Assembly: GCF_013372265.1 (NCBI RefSeq)
Contig: NZ_CP054051.1
Location: 632,263 to 696,262 of the forward strand
Length of the DNA: 64,000 nt
Direction: 5' to 3'
From: Aliarcobacter cibarius
GTDB lineage: Bacteria > Campylobacterota > Campylobacteria > Campylobacterales > Arcobacteraceae
Of this stretch, positions 17,332 to 25,396 are shown piece after piece; position 1 is the first letter of the stretch; every line of letters starts with the position of its first letter. The notes beneath the pieces were generated by a model. It made no database searches. It was not told the DNA's origin and saw nothing but the letters and a program-made list of their open reading frames with translations. The position numbers and the translations under genes are program-made.

Positions 17332-18470
17332 TTGCTCTTTTTTATAATTTTATTTTAATTCTAATTTATATACTTTTTATTCCATATTTATTATATAAGT
17401 CAAGAACTAAAAAATATAAGCTAGCTATTCCTGCAAAGTTTTTTTTAAGAAATAACCCAAAATTTGATTTAAATGGTGTTTGGTTTCATTCTTGTTCTAT
17501 GGGTGAAGTAAGAGCAATTAAACCATTAATAAAAGAGTTTGAAGATGAAGCCAATATTAGTGTAATTACAAATACTGGTTTTGATGAAGCAAAAAGTATT
17601 AGTTCAAATGTGAGATTTTTGCCTTTTGAATTCTTCCTACCATTTTGGATAACTAAACAAAAAGTTTTAGTAGTTATGGAAGCTGAACTTTGGTATATGC
17701 TATTTTTAGTTGCTAAGAAAAAAGGTGCAAAAACCTTACTTATAAATGCAAGAATTTCTGATAAATCTTATAAATCATATTTAAGATTTAGATTTTTTTA
17801 TAAAAAGATATTTTCAAATATAGATAAGGTTTTTGCACAAAGTGAAATTGATAAAATAAGACTTTTACAATTAGGTGCAAAGGATGTTGAGGTTATTGGA
17901 AATATAAAATTAGCTCAACTTCCACAAAAAAAGCAGAACTTTGAAAAACCTGATGGTATAGTAATAACTGCTGCAAGTACCCATGAAGGTGAAGAAGAAT
18001 TAATATTGTCTGCTTTTAATAAAGAGTTTGGGAAACTAATAATTGTTCCTAGGCATCCTGAAAGATTTTTAAAAGTTGATGAGTTAATTAAAAATTATAT
18101 CAAAGGTAAGAATATTTCCTATCACAAATATAGTATTAAAGAAGATTTTAGCAGTGATATTGTTTTAATTGATAAAATGGGGATTTTAAATGATATTTAT
18201 GCAATAAGTGATATTACTATTTTAGGTGGAGCATTTGCTAAAGTAGGGGGACATAATCCAATTGAACCTGCTTATTTTGGAAATGTGATAATTAGTGGAA
18301 AAAATATTTTTAATCAAAAATCACTTTTTGAGTGTATAAAAAATTATTATTTAATAGAAAATTATGAATTAAAAGAGTATTTAAAAAAAGCGGGTACTCT
18401 TTTAAAACCAGAATTAACAAAAGAAGGTTCATTTGAACCTATAATTAAGGAGATGAAAAAATGGCTGTAG
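17322..18470 (+). CDS. waaA: 3-deoxy-D-manno-octulosonic acid (Kdo) transferase
   Basis: Adds Kdo to lipid A precursor at the inner membrane. It has the N-terminal membrane anchor, the WFHSCSMGEVRAIKPLI acceptor-side motif, the 'AASTHEGEEELIL' segment and the GGHNPIEPAYFG nucleotide-sugar motif of GT30. I chose TTG at 17322 (382 residues), which has AGAGG 6 bases upstream and begins LSLFALFYN. An in-frame ATG at 17268 would overlap the FlgZ-like gene by 53 bases and add a charged, non-family N-terminus. Confidence 0.9.
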   Translation: MSLFALFYNFILILIYILFIPYLLYKSRTKKYKLAIPAKFFLRNNPKFDLNGVWFHSCSMGEVRAIKPLIKEFEDEANISVITNTGFDEAKSISSNVRFLPFEFFLPFWITKQKVLVVMEAELWYMLFLVAKKKGAKTLLINARISDKSYKSYLRFRFFYKKIFSNIDKVFAQSEIDKIRLLQLGAKDVEVIGNIKLAQLPQKKQNFEKPDGIVITAASTHEGEEELILSAFNKEFGKLIIVPRHPERFLKVDELIKNYIKGKNISYHKYSIKEDFSSDIVLIDKMGILNDIYAISDITILGGAFAKVGGHNPIEPAYFGNVIISGKNIFNQKSLFECIKNYYLIENYELKEYLKKAGTLLKPELTKEGSFEPIIKEMKKWL

Positions 18471-19213
18471 AATATGATAAAGCTTATAAACTTTTAGCAA
18501 TTCAGGAAAAAATTTCTAATGCTAAAGCAAAAGATTTGATTGATAGAGGATTAGTAAAAGTTGGTGATAAAAAAGTTATGATTGCTAGGGGAGAAATTAG
18601 AACAGATACAAAATTTAACGTAAAAGAACTAGCAAAAACAAAAGTTATTTTTGAAGATGATAATATTTTAGTTGTTGATAAACCAGCATTTATTACTGCT
18701 GATGAAGTTGCAAAAACTTTTAAAAATGCAATACTTTTAAATAGACTTGATAAAGAAACAAGTGGTGTTATGATGTTTGCAAAAAATGAAGATTTTCAGA
18801 AAAAAGCTATTAAAGAATTTGCACAAAATAGAGTTTATAAAGAATATGTAGCAATTGTTGAAGGTAAAGTTATTGAAGAAATAGTTATTGATAAACCTAT
18901 TATTACTATAAAAGATAAAGGTGTAGCAAAATCAAAAATTGATAAAAATGGGAAAAGTGCAAAAACAACTGTTTATCCACTTTTAGTAGAGGGAAATAAA
19001 TCAAAAATAAAACTTGTGATAGAAAGTGGAAGAACTCATCAAATTAGAGTTCATTTGAATTCTGTAGGTTTACCTATAATTGGAGATGCTATTTATGGAA
19101 GAACAGCTTCAAATGTAAATAGAGTTTTATTACATTCTAAAATTACAAAAATCTTTGATTATACTTTTGAAGCAAAAGAACCAAAAGAATTTAAAGTATA
19201 TGATTTTAGCTAA
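18461..19213 (+). CDS. RluA-family pseudouridine synthase
   Basis: The 250-residue protein has a short S4-like N-terminus and the RluA catalytic motif NRLDKETSGVMMFAK, in which the Asp attacks uridine; GRTHQIRVHL and GDAIYGR follow. It isomerises uridine in rRNA or tRNA; the exact target cannot be read from sequence. It overlaps waaA by 10 bases, so the two are co-translated. Confidence 0.9.
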   Translation: MAVEYDKAYKLLAIQEKISNAKAKDLIDRGLVKVGDKKVMIARGEIRTDTKFNVKELAKTKVIFEDDNILVVDKPAFITADEVAKTFKNAILLNRLDKETSGVMMFAKNEDFQKKAIKEFAQNRVYKEYVAIVEGKVIEEIVIDKPIITIKDKGVAKSKIDKNGKSAKTTVYPLLVEGNKSKIKLVIESGRTHQIRVHLNSVGLPIIGDAIYGRTASNVNRVLLHSKITKIFDYTFEAKEPKEFKVYDFS

Positions 19214-19317
19214 TATTAAGTTGTTTAGAAAGCAAAAGCTCATTTTAAAGGGCTTTCGAGAAAAAAATAAGCTAAAACAAAACTTAAAATGATGATATTG
19301 ATTAATCTATTTTAAAG

Positions 19318-19323
19318 TATAAT
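19318..19323 (+). promoter_or_regulatory. -10 box for ffh
   Basis: TATAAT 40 bases before the TTG start of ffh, in the 149-base gap that separates ffh from the pseudouridine synthase gene. GAAAGC (19228) and GCTTTC (19252-19257) earlier in the gap may pair as a terminator but the loop is large. Confidence 0.55.
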
Positions 19324-19362
19324 TTAAATAAAATCCAAAAATAAAAAATATGGAGAAGTATC

Positions 19363-20715
19363 TTGTTTGATTCAATAACGGGCTCGCTTAGAGGAATAAT
19401 AGGAAAAATTAGACATCAAGATGATGTTGCATCACTTAGCAGAGCTATAAGTGAACTAAAAAAAGCTTTCTTAAAAGCAGATGTTCATCATAAAACTACT
19501 AAAGACCTATTAAATGCTATTGAATTAGAAACTAAAAAAATTGGAATTGGTCAAGATAATTTCATAAAAGTGTTAAAACAAGAACTAGAAAAAGTTTTAA
19601 CTGCTAATGGAAATCAAGGATTTGTATTTTCTTCTACTCCTCCTACAGTTGTTTTAATGACAGGACTTCAAGGAAGTGGTAAAACAACAACAACTGGAAA
19701 ATTGGCAAACTATTTAAAAACAAGAAAGAAAAAAGTTTTAGTTGCAGCTTGTGATTTACAAAGACTTGCAGCAGTTGAACAGTTAAAACAGATTGCTAAA
19801 CAAATTGATGTTGATATCTATTTTGATGATAATGAAAAAGATCCTATTAAAATTGCTCTTGCTGCTAAACAAAAAGCTACAAGAGAGTTATATGATGTAC
19901 TTTTAGTAGATACTGCTGGAAGACTTGCAATTGATGAAGAGTTAATGCTTCAATTAAAAGATATAAAAAATGCTATTAATCCAAATGAAATTTTTTATGT
20001 TGCAGATGCTTTAACAGGTCATGATGCTACAAAAACTGCGACAACATTTAAAGAAAAAATTGGAATAGATGGAGTTATTCTATCAAAATATGATGGTGAT
20101 ACAAAAGGTGGAGTTGCTTTAAGTATCGCAGATCAAGTAAATGTTCCTCTTAGATTTATAGGTATTGGTGAAAAAATGCCTGATCTAGAAGTTTTTATTC
20201 CTGATAGAATTGTTTCTAGACTTTTGGGTCTTGGAGATATTGCAGGCCTTGCTGAAAAAACTGCAAATATAATTGATGAGAAAAAAGCAAAAGAAGTTAG
20301 TAAAAAGATTAAAAAAGGTGAGTTTAATTTTAATGACTTCTTAGAACAACTATCAATGATGAGTAAATTAGGAAGCTTAAAATCAATTATTGGAATGATA
20401 CCTGGTATGTCTGCTATGGCACCAGCTTTAAAAGATATGGATTTCGAGAACTCAAAGGAAATTATTAGAATAAAAGCACTTATTAGTTCTATGACACCAA
20501 AAGAAAGAGAAAATCCAGATTTACTAAATCCTAGTAGAAAAAAAAGAATATCTATGGGGTCAGGGCTTAGTGAAGTTCAAGTAAATAAAATATTAAAGCA
20601 GTTTAAAAATGCTTCGAAAATGGCTAAACAACTTTCAAGTAAAGGTGGAATGAAAGGTTTACAAAATATGTTGTCTCAAATGGGACCAAATGGAATGCCA
20701 AAAATTCCAAGATAA
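19363..20715 (+). CDS. ffh: Signal recognition particle protein Ffh
   Basis: The SRP GTPase that binds signal sequences and 4.5S RNA and delivers ribosomes to FtsY. 450 residues with N domain, Walker A GLQGSGKT (101-108), DTAGR, the SKYDGDTKGG loop and a methionine-rich M domain ending MGPNGMPKIPR. The TTG start gives the normal N-terminus MFDSITGSLRGI, with TGGAGAAG 8-12 bases before it. Confidence 0.96.
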   Translation: MFDSITGSLRGIIGKIRHQDDVASLSRAISELKKAFLKADVHHKTTKDLLNAIELETKKIGIGQDNFIKVLKQELEKVLTANGNQGFVFSSTPPTVVLMTGLQGSGKTTTTGKLANYLKTRKKKVLVAACDLQRLAAVEQLKQIAKQIDVDIYFDDNEKDPIKIALAAKQKATRELYDVLLVDTAGRLAIDEELMLQLKDIKNAINPNEIFYVADALTGHDATKTATTFKEKIGIDGVILSKYDGDTKGGVALSIADQVNVPLRFIGIGEKMPDLEVFIPDRIVSRLLGLGDIAGLAEKTANIIDEKKAKEVSKKIKKGEFNFNDFLEQLSMMSKLGSLKSIIGMIPGMSAMAPALKDMDFENSKEIIRIKALISSMTPKERENPDLLNPSRKKRISMGSGLSEVQVNKILKQFKNASKMAKQLSSKGGMKGLQNMLSQMGPNGMPKIPR

Positions 20716-20723
20716 CAATAAAA

Positions 20724-20769
20724 ATAGTATTGAGCTGTAAACTTATTGGAGTTTAGAATTCAATACTAT
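20724..20769 (+). promoter_or_regulatory. Two-stem RNA element between ffh and rpsP
   Basis: ATAGTATTGA (20724-20733) pairs perfectly with TCAATACTAT (20760-20769). Inside, TAAACT (20738-20743) pairs with AGTTTA (20750-20755) around a TATTGG loop. The element fills most of the 77-base gap and ends about 24 bases before the rpsP start. It could terminate ffh, mark a processing site or act as a ribosomal-protein leader. Confidence 0.5.
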
Positions 20770-20792
20770 AAATTAAAAAAAGGAAAGAAAAC

Positions 20793-21020
20793 ATGACAGT
20801 GATTAGATTAACAAGAATGGGAAGAAATAAAAAACCATTTTATAGAATAGTTGTAACAGATTCAAGAAAAAGAAGAGATTCAGGATGGATTGAATCAATT
20901 GGTTACTTTAACCCAGTTGTTGAGCCACAAGTTCTAAAAATTGATGAAGATAGATATAACTATTGGTTAAGTGTTGGTGCTAAACCATCAGAAAAAGTTA
21001 AAAAATTAGCTTCAAGATAA
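20793..21020 (+). CDS. rpsP: 30S ribosomal protein S16
   Basis: A 75-residue S16 with the invariant start ([20 protein letters not shown]) and the [19 protein letters not shown] segment. S16 helps assemble the 5' domain of 16S rRNA. GGAAAG is the ribosome site. It is followed 15 bases later by khpA and then rimM, the usual order, but trmD and rplS do not follow. Confidence 0.97.
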   Translation: MTVIRLTRMGRNKKPFYRIVVTDSRKRRDSGWIESIGYFNPVVEPQVLKIDEDRYNYWLSVGAKPSEKVKKLASR

Positions 21021-21035
21021 TATTTTAGATTAAAT

Positions 21036-21275
21036 ATGATAATAAATTTTATACAAAACTATGCAAAACTAATTGTTGCAGTACCAGAAGATGTTGTTGT
21101 TACAAAAGAGCAAATAGATGAAAATTTTGTTGAAATTACAATAAGTGTAAATAGTGTTGATATTGGAAAACTTATTGGAAAAAATGGAAATATGATAAAT
21201 GCTCTTAAGACAATAGCAAATGGATGTAAAGCTAAAGATGGAATATCTTATAAAATACAAGTAGTTACAAAGTAG
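21036..21275 (+). CDS. khpA: KH-domain RNA-binding protein KhpA
   Basis: A 79-residue single KH domain with the RNA-binding GKNG loop in IGKLIGKNGNMINALKTI. KhpA proteins bind many RNAs and in other bacteria partner with KhpB/EloR. Position between rpsP and rimM is conserved widely. Its stop is directly followed by the rimM ATG. Confidence 0.92.
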   Translation: MIINFIQNYAKLIVAVPEDVVVTKEQIDENFVEITISVNSVDIGKLIGKNGNMINALKTIANGCKAKDGISYKIQVVTK

Positions 21276-21803
21276 ATGAATAAAGTTTATGTTGCAAAGC
21301 TAGGAAAAGCAGTAGGTCTTCAAGGTCATTTAAGACTTTTTATTGACTCTGATTTTCCTGAGCAATTTAAAAAAGGTGCTATTTTTACTACAAATAGAAA
21401 TTTGATTTTAAAAGTTCTTGAGTGTAATTTAAATAAAGATTTAATAAAGTTCGAGGATTATGAAGATGTAGATTTAGCAAAAAAACTTACAAATAGTGAA
21501 CTTTTTACAACTGAAGAAGCTACTAAAGAATATTGTAAATTAAAAGAGAATGAATTTTTTTGGTTTGATTTAATTTCTTGTGAAGTTTTTGAAGATGATT
21601 TAAAATTAGGAAAAGTAAAAGATATTCATAGGTATCCACTAAATGATTATCTTGAAGTTGAGACAGATTTTAATCTTGTAGAAAGAAAACTCCCAAAAAA
21701 CTTCTTAATACCGCATATATTTGGTGATTTTATAGATAAAGTTGATATTGAAAATAAGAAAATATTTGTAAAAAATTCTTTTGATATTTTAGAAAATTCT
21801 TAA
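21276..21803 (+). CDS. rimM: 16S rRNA processing protein RimM
   Basis: A 175-residue 30S maturation factor: N-terminal RimM domain (VAKLGKAVGLQGHLRLFIDSD) and C-terminal PRC-barrel with GKVKDIHRYPLNDYLEVE and LIPHIFGDFIDKVD. It aids assembly of the 30S head around S19. Last gene of the ffh-rpsP-khpA-rimM series, converging on the SPOR-like gene. Confidence 0.95.
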   Translation: MNKVYVAKLGKAVGLQGHLRLFIDSDFPEQFKKGAIFTTNRNLILKVLECNLNKDLIKFEDYEDVDLAKKLTNSELFTTEEATKEYCKLKENEFFWFDLISCEVFEDDLKLGKVKDIHRYPLNDYLEVETDFNLVERKLPKNFLIPHIFGDFIDKVDIENKKIFVKNSFDILENS

Positions 21804-21812
21804 TATTTTCTA
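21790..21812 (+). terminator. Weak bidirectional terminator after rimM
   Basis: TAGAAAAT (21790-21797) pairs with ATTTTCTA (21805-21812). It overlaps the rimM stop and lies between convergent genes. Confidence 0.4.
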
Positions 21813-21813
21813 T

Positions 21814-22755
21814 TTAGTAATTACATCGTTTATTAAACTCTTCTTTAGTCATTTCAAGTTCATATGCTTGTGAAAAACCATTTTTAATAAGTTTATTTAA
21901 TAATTCTTCTCTTGTTTCATTATTTTCAAATGGACCGTAATATAATTCAATTCTATTTAAATCATCTCTACAAAGATGAATATTAGGATTAATATTCGTA
22001 GCTTTGTCTAAATATTTTTTATACAAAGTCCCTTTTATTTTAGCTACATTTATCAATTTTAAAAATGCTGTATCACTGCTATTTGTAGCTTTTGTTTCAT
22101 CTTCTATAACTTCTTTGTTTTGAGTTATATTTTCAATTTGTTTTTCATCTTGCTTATTTTCTATTCTATTATCTTCTTCTTTAAAAATTTTATCAGGAGT
22201 AAGATTTGTATTTTGAGCTTTTAACAATTCTTCTTTTGCAAGTAGTGCTTCTTCTTTCAATGCTTCAAGTTTCTTCATTTCTATTTCTAATTCAATTTTC
22301 TTTTCTTCTAAAGATTCTTTTTGCTTTAAAACCATTGCTTCTTCAATTTTAAGTGACTCTTCTTCTATTCTTTTTTGTTCTTCAAGAATTCTCCTTGTTT
22401 CTTCATTTTCAACTATATTATAACTTTCATTTACAATATGCTTATTTGTTAAAGCTTCTAGTTGTTCATTTAATTTTTGAGAATTTATACTACTTAAATC
22501 AAATTTAACTTCTGGCTCACTCTGTTCTGGAATTGTTTCTTCTTTTGTAGCTAAATTTGTTTCTTGAATAGGAGCCTCAACTACAACTTCTTCTTTTGGT
22601 GTTAAAATTATTAAAGAAATACCTATAACTAGTAGTAAAACTAATAAAGCAATTACTGAAATAAGAATAACTTTTAAAGAAGGTTTTTTAAATTTCTTAT
22701 TTGGAGATATAATCTCTTGTTCAGCTACCTTTATCTCTTCATTTTCTTGTGCCAT
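21814..22755 (-). CDS. Membrane-anchored coiled-coil protein with SPOR-like C-terminus
   Basis: A 313-residue protein of unknown function. A short cytoplasmic N-terminus is followed by one membrane helix (about 28-50, VILISVIALLVLLLVIGISL), so the rest is probably periplasmic. Residues about 120-185 form a Glu/Lys-rich coiled coil. The last ~75 residues ('KIKGTLYKKYLDK...IELYYGPFENNETREELLNKLIKNGF') look like a SPOR domain, which binds denuded peptidoglycan glycan strands. It is the third gene of the leftward flgG operon, so a role in anchoring the flagellum to the cell wall is possible but inferred. Confidence 0.6.
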   Translation of the reverse strand: MAQENEEIKVAEQEIISPNKKFKKPSLKVILISVIALLVLLLVIGISLIILTPKEEVVVEAPIQETNLATKEETIPEQSEPEVKFDLSSINSQKLNEQLEALTNKHIVNESYNIVENEETRRILEEQKRIEEESLKIEEAMVLKQKESLEEKKIELEIEMKKLEALKEEALLAKEELLKAQNTNLTPDKIFKEEDNRIENKQDEKQIENITQNKEVIEDETKATNSSDTAFLKLINVAKIKGTLYKKYLDKATNINPNIHLCRDDLNRIELYYGPFENNETREELLNKLIKNGFSQAYELEMTKEEFNKRCNY

Positions 22756-22762
22756 ATTCTAC

Positions 22763-23134
22763 TCACTTTGTTTGCTTTATTTTTTTTATTCTCTGATAAT
22801 ATTCTTGTCTATAAGCTTTTAACTCTTCTTTTTTTTTCTCTCTATATTCTTTATCATATCTTAATCTTTTTTCTTTGTTTTGCTCGTAATACTCTTTTTT
22901 ATCTTCTTTGTACTTTTCGATTTTTTGTACTATTGATTCTTTTCTTTTATCAACATACTCTTTTTGTTTATGAGCTATTTCTTTAATTTTAATTAAAAAA
23001 TCACCATTTTCAAATTCTGCTTGATAATCATATACTTGCTTTTTTATTTTACTCTTTTGATAATAAGCCTTCTTTTTTTGCTTATGAGCTAGAAAGTTTT
23101 GTTCTCGTCTTTTTTTTAACTCTTCTAAATTCAT
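22763..23134 (-). CDS. Small, highly charged coiled-coil protein of unknown function
   Basis: A 123-residue protein with extreme Lys/Glu/Tyr content and repeated 'KEYREKKKEEL'-type segments, predicted as one long helix. I do not recognise it. It starts 15 bases after flgG and ends 7 bases before the SPOR-like gene, so all three should be one transcript. Its size and helical nature recall the export chaperone FliJ, which is otherwise missing here, but no FliJ motif is visible and the net positive charge is unusually high. Confidence 0.55.
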   Translation of the reverse strand: MNLEELKKRREQNFLAHKQKKKAYYQKSKIKKQVYDYQAEFENGDFLIKIKEIAHKQKEYVDKRKESIVQKIEKYKEDKKEYYEQNKEKRLRYDKEYREKKKEELKAYRQEYYQRIKKIKQTK

Positions 23135-23149
23135 TTTAATAAATTAAAA

Positions 23150-23938
23150 TTAATTTTTAAGTCTATTTACAATATCTAGCATATTATCAGCTGTAGTAAT
23201 TGCTTTAGAATTTGCTTCATAAGCTCTTTGAGCAGTAATTAAATCAACCATTTCATTTACTAGTTTAACATTTGATAATTCTATCATACCTTGTTGAAGG
23301 CTTCCAAATTGTTCTGTTGTTGGATCTCCTTCAAGTACCTCTCCAGATGCATCACTTTGCATAAAAAGTGATTCTCCAAGAGGAATTAAACCTGCTGGAT
23401 TTATAAAATCTGCTAAAGTAATTTGACCCAACTCAACTGTATCACCAGTTTGTGCATCAGTTGCTGTTACAAGACCGTCTTTTCCTATTGTTAAATCTCT
23501 AGTATTATCTGGAACAACAATTTCAGGAGATAAAGTGTAACCATTTCCATTTACAATAGATCCATCAGCATTTAGTTTAAAATTACCATTTCTTGAATAA
23601 GCAACCTCACCACTAGGAAGAGTTATTTGAAAAAATCCTTTTCCTTGTATAGCAACATCAAGTGGATTTGAAGTAAGTTTCATATCCCCTTCAGTAAAGT
23701 TTTTCTGGATATTTGAAATTCTTACTCCCAGACCAACATCGATTCCAGTAGGATTTAATGTAGTTTGAGTAGTTTGTCCTGCTGTATAGTTCAAACTCTC
23801 ATACATCAAGTCTTGAAACTCTGCTCTATCTTGTTTAAAGCCTGTTGTATTAACATTTGCAATATTGTTAGATGTAACATCAATTTGATGTTGCATAGAG
23901 TTCATTCCCGTTGCTGCTGTGTATAATCCTCTAATCAT
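23150..23938 (-). CDS. flgG: Flagellar distal rod protein FlgG
   Basis: A 262-residue FlgG: N-terminal rod signature MIRGLYTAATGMNSMQHQIDVTSNNIANVNTTGFK (read in parts), the GKGFFQITLP motif, and the C-terminal helix LITAQRAYEANSKAITTAD. It forms the distal rod crossing peptidoglycan and outer membrane. It is first in a leftward operon with two unknown proteins, divergent from cheY and about 1.5 kb from flgF. Confidence 0.96.
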   Translation of the reverse strand: MIRGLYTAATGMNSMQHQIDVTSNNIANVNTTGFKQDRAEFQDLMYESLNYTAGQTTQTTLNPTGIDVGLGVRISNIQKNFTEGDMKLTSNPLDVAIQGKGFFQITLPSGEVAYSRNGNFKLNADGSIVNGNGYTLSPEIVVPDNTRDLTIGKDGLVTATDAQTGDTVELGQITLADFINPAGLIPLGESLFMQSDASGEVLEGDPTTEQFGSLQQGMIELSNVKLVNEMVDLITAQRAYEANSKAITTADNMLDIVNRLKN

Positions 23939-23966
23939 AGAAAATCCTTTTAATTACGTATCTTTA

Positions 23967-23972
23967 ATTATA
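23967..23972 (-). promoter_or_regulatory. -10 box for the flgG operon
   Basis: Minus-strand TATAAT 28 bases before the flgG start. No sigma54 or sigma28 element is visible in the 164-base divergent gap. Confidence 0.5.
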
Positions 23973-24049
23973 TTTCAGCAATGTTTAAAAGTTGATAAAG
24001 TGATAAATTATTTTAAATAATATTAAGTAAAAATTTAAAACAAATTCTA

Positions 24050-24055
24050 TATAAT
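24050..24055 (+). promoter_or_regulatory. -10 box upstream of cheY
   Basis: TATAAT in TCTATATAATGC, 47 bases before the cheY start. It is the first rightward promoter of the flagellar island. Confidence 0.6.
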
Positions 24056-24102
24056 GCATAATTATTGAAAATTATACACTTACAAAATAGAGGAAAAAAA
24101 GA

Positions 24103-24474
24103 ATGAAGATTCTAATAGTTGATGATAGCTCTACAATGAGAAGAATTATCGGAAATGTAGTTATGCAATTAGGATTTGGAAAAGATAATTTTGATGAAGC
24201 TGAAGATGGTGTAAAAGCTTGGAAACTTCTTACTGAAGCTCATTATGATGTTATTTTAACAGATTGGAATATGCCAAATATGAATGGACTTGAGCTTGTA
24301 AAAAAAATAAGAAGTGAGGGAACACATCAGAAAACTCCGATTATTATGATTACAACTGAAGGTGGAAAAAATGAGGTTATAACTGCTTTAAAATCGGGAG
24401 TTAATAACTATATAGTTAAACCGTTTAGTGCAGAAGTTCTAAAAGAAAAGCTTGATGGAGTTTTAAAAAAATAA
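24103..24474 (+). CDS. cheY: Chemotaxis response regulator CheY
   Basis: A 123-residue single receiver domain. Acid pocket Asp7-Asp8, phosphoacceptor Asp54 (LTDWNMPNMNG), the conserved Thr in MITTEGG and Lys106 (VKPFS) are all present. When phosphorylated by CheA it binds the flagellar switch to change rotation. It is directly followed by cheZ (13 bases), so the signal and its phosphatase are co-expressed. Confidence 0.96.
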   Translation: MKILIVDDSSTMRRIIGNVVMQLGFGKDNFDEAEDGVKAWKLLTEAHYDVILTDWNMPNMNGLELVKKIRSEGTHQKTPIIMITTEGGKNEVITALKSGVNNYIVKPFSAEVLKEKLDGVLKK

Positions 24475-24487
24475 ATAAGGTTTTATT

Positions 24488-25387
24488 ATGAGTATGAGTC
24501 AAGAAGAAATCGAAGCTTTAATGAATGGTTTAGATATCGTTGAAGATAAATCTGAACCTGAGGCAGTAGAGATTGAAGAACCTATAAAAGTTGACACAAA
24601 AGAGATTGAAGAATTAATTTCTCAGACAAAAGATATTGATGCTGCTAATGAAGATAATAGAGTATTAACTAATACAGATGAAATAGAGAATCTTTTAAAA
24701 GATATTGAGTCATCGTCTGTTTTTGAAAATGAAGAAGATGTAAAAGAAGATTTTCAAGAAAATATAAAATATGAAGATTTTTCTGAGCAAAAGAATCAAA
24801 TAAGCGAGGATGATATTGTGAAAAATTGGACATCATCTAAGATAAAAGAAGGAATTATTCCAACTCCTGCGCATAGTGATACTAAAGTAGTGAGTCAGTT
24901 AACTCAAGTAGCAAATGATTCTGAAGAAAAAGTTTCAAAGATATTCGATGTATTAAGTTTAGCTTTAGATAACAATAATGTAGTTAGAAATAATTTTAAA
25001 GAGTGCGAAAATTATTTAGAATCACAGGCATCTTTATTAAATAGTTTGAGTAAAAAGTTTCCTAATATTAAAGTCTTTTCTGAACATTTAGAAAATATGA
25101 ATAAGATAAATGAATCAATTGGAAATTTAAAAAATGTATTAAATGATGAAGATAACTCTATATTCCAAGCTATGGAGTTAATGCAGTTTAATGATATAAA
25201 CAGACAAAAAATAGAGAGAGTTATGTTTGTAATCAGAAAATTATCTCTATATTTAAACAATCTTTTTGAAGATGGAGAAAATACAAAGTTTACACCTGTT
25301 GCTAAACATATCCATGGTGATAATAATGATGATTTAGCTGGAGATGATTTAGATAAATTAATAGAAGAATTTTCAAAAAATAGTTAG
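24488..25387 (+). CDS. cheZ: CheZ-type CheY phosphatase with three FliM-like CheY-binding motifs
   Basis: A 299-residue remote CheZ. The phosphatase helix reads AMELMQFNDINRQKIERVM (228-246); Asp236 and Gln240 keep the D-x3-Q spacing of the E. coli catalytic pair D143/Q147. The C-terminus DDLDKLIEEF resembles the CheY-binding tail. Unlike E. coli CheZ it has a ~130-residue acidic N-terminal region. This begins SMSQEEIEALMNGL, very like the FliM N-peptide (SQxEIDALLNG), and repeats the core at 38-44 (KEIEELI) and 64-70 (DEIENLL). CheY-P docking by these motifs is inferred. Confidence 0.85.
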   Translation: MSMSQEEIEALMNGLDIVEDKSEPEAVEIEEPIKVDTKEIEELISQTKDIDAANEDNRVLTNTDEIENLLKDIESSSVFENEEDVKEDFQENIKYEDFSEQKNQISEDDIVKNWTSSKIKEGIIPTPAHSDTKVVSQLTQVANDSEEKVSKIFDVLSLALDNNNVVRNNFKECENYLESQASLLNSLSKKFPNIKVFSEHLENMNKINESIGNLKNVLNDEDNSIFQAMELMQFNDINRQKIERVMFVIRKLSLYLNNLFEDGENTKFTPVAKHIHGDNNDDLAGDDLDKLIEEFSKNS

Positions 25388-25396
25388 GAGAGGTTT

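Noticed and set aside
22717-22986. Rightward open frame opposite the basic coiled-coil gene
   Set aside because: It is the complement of Lys/Glu-rich codons, giving an artificial Phe/Leu-rich product. No ribosome site.
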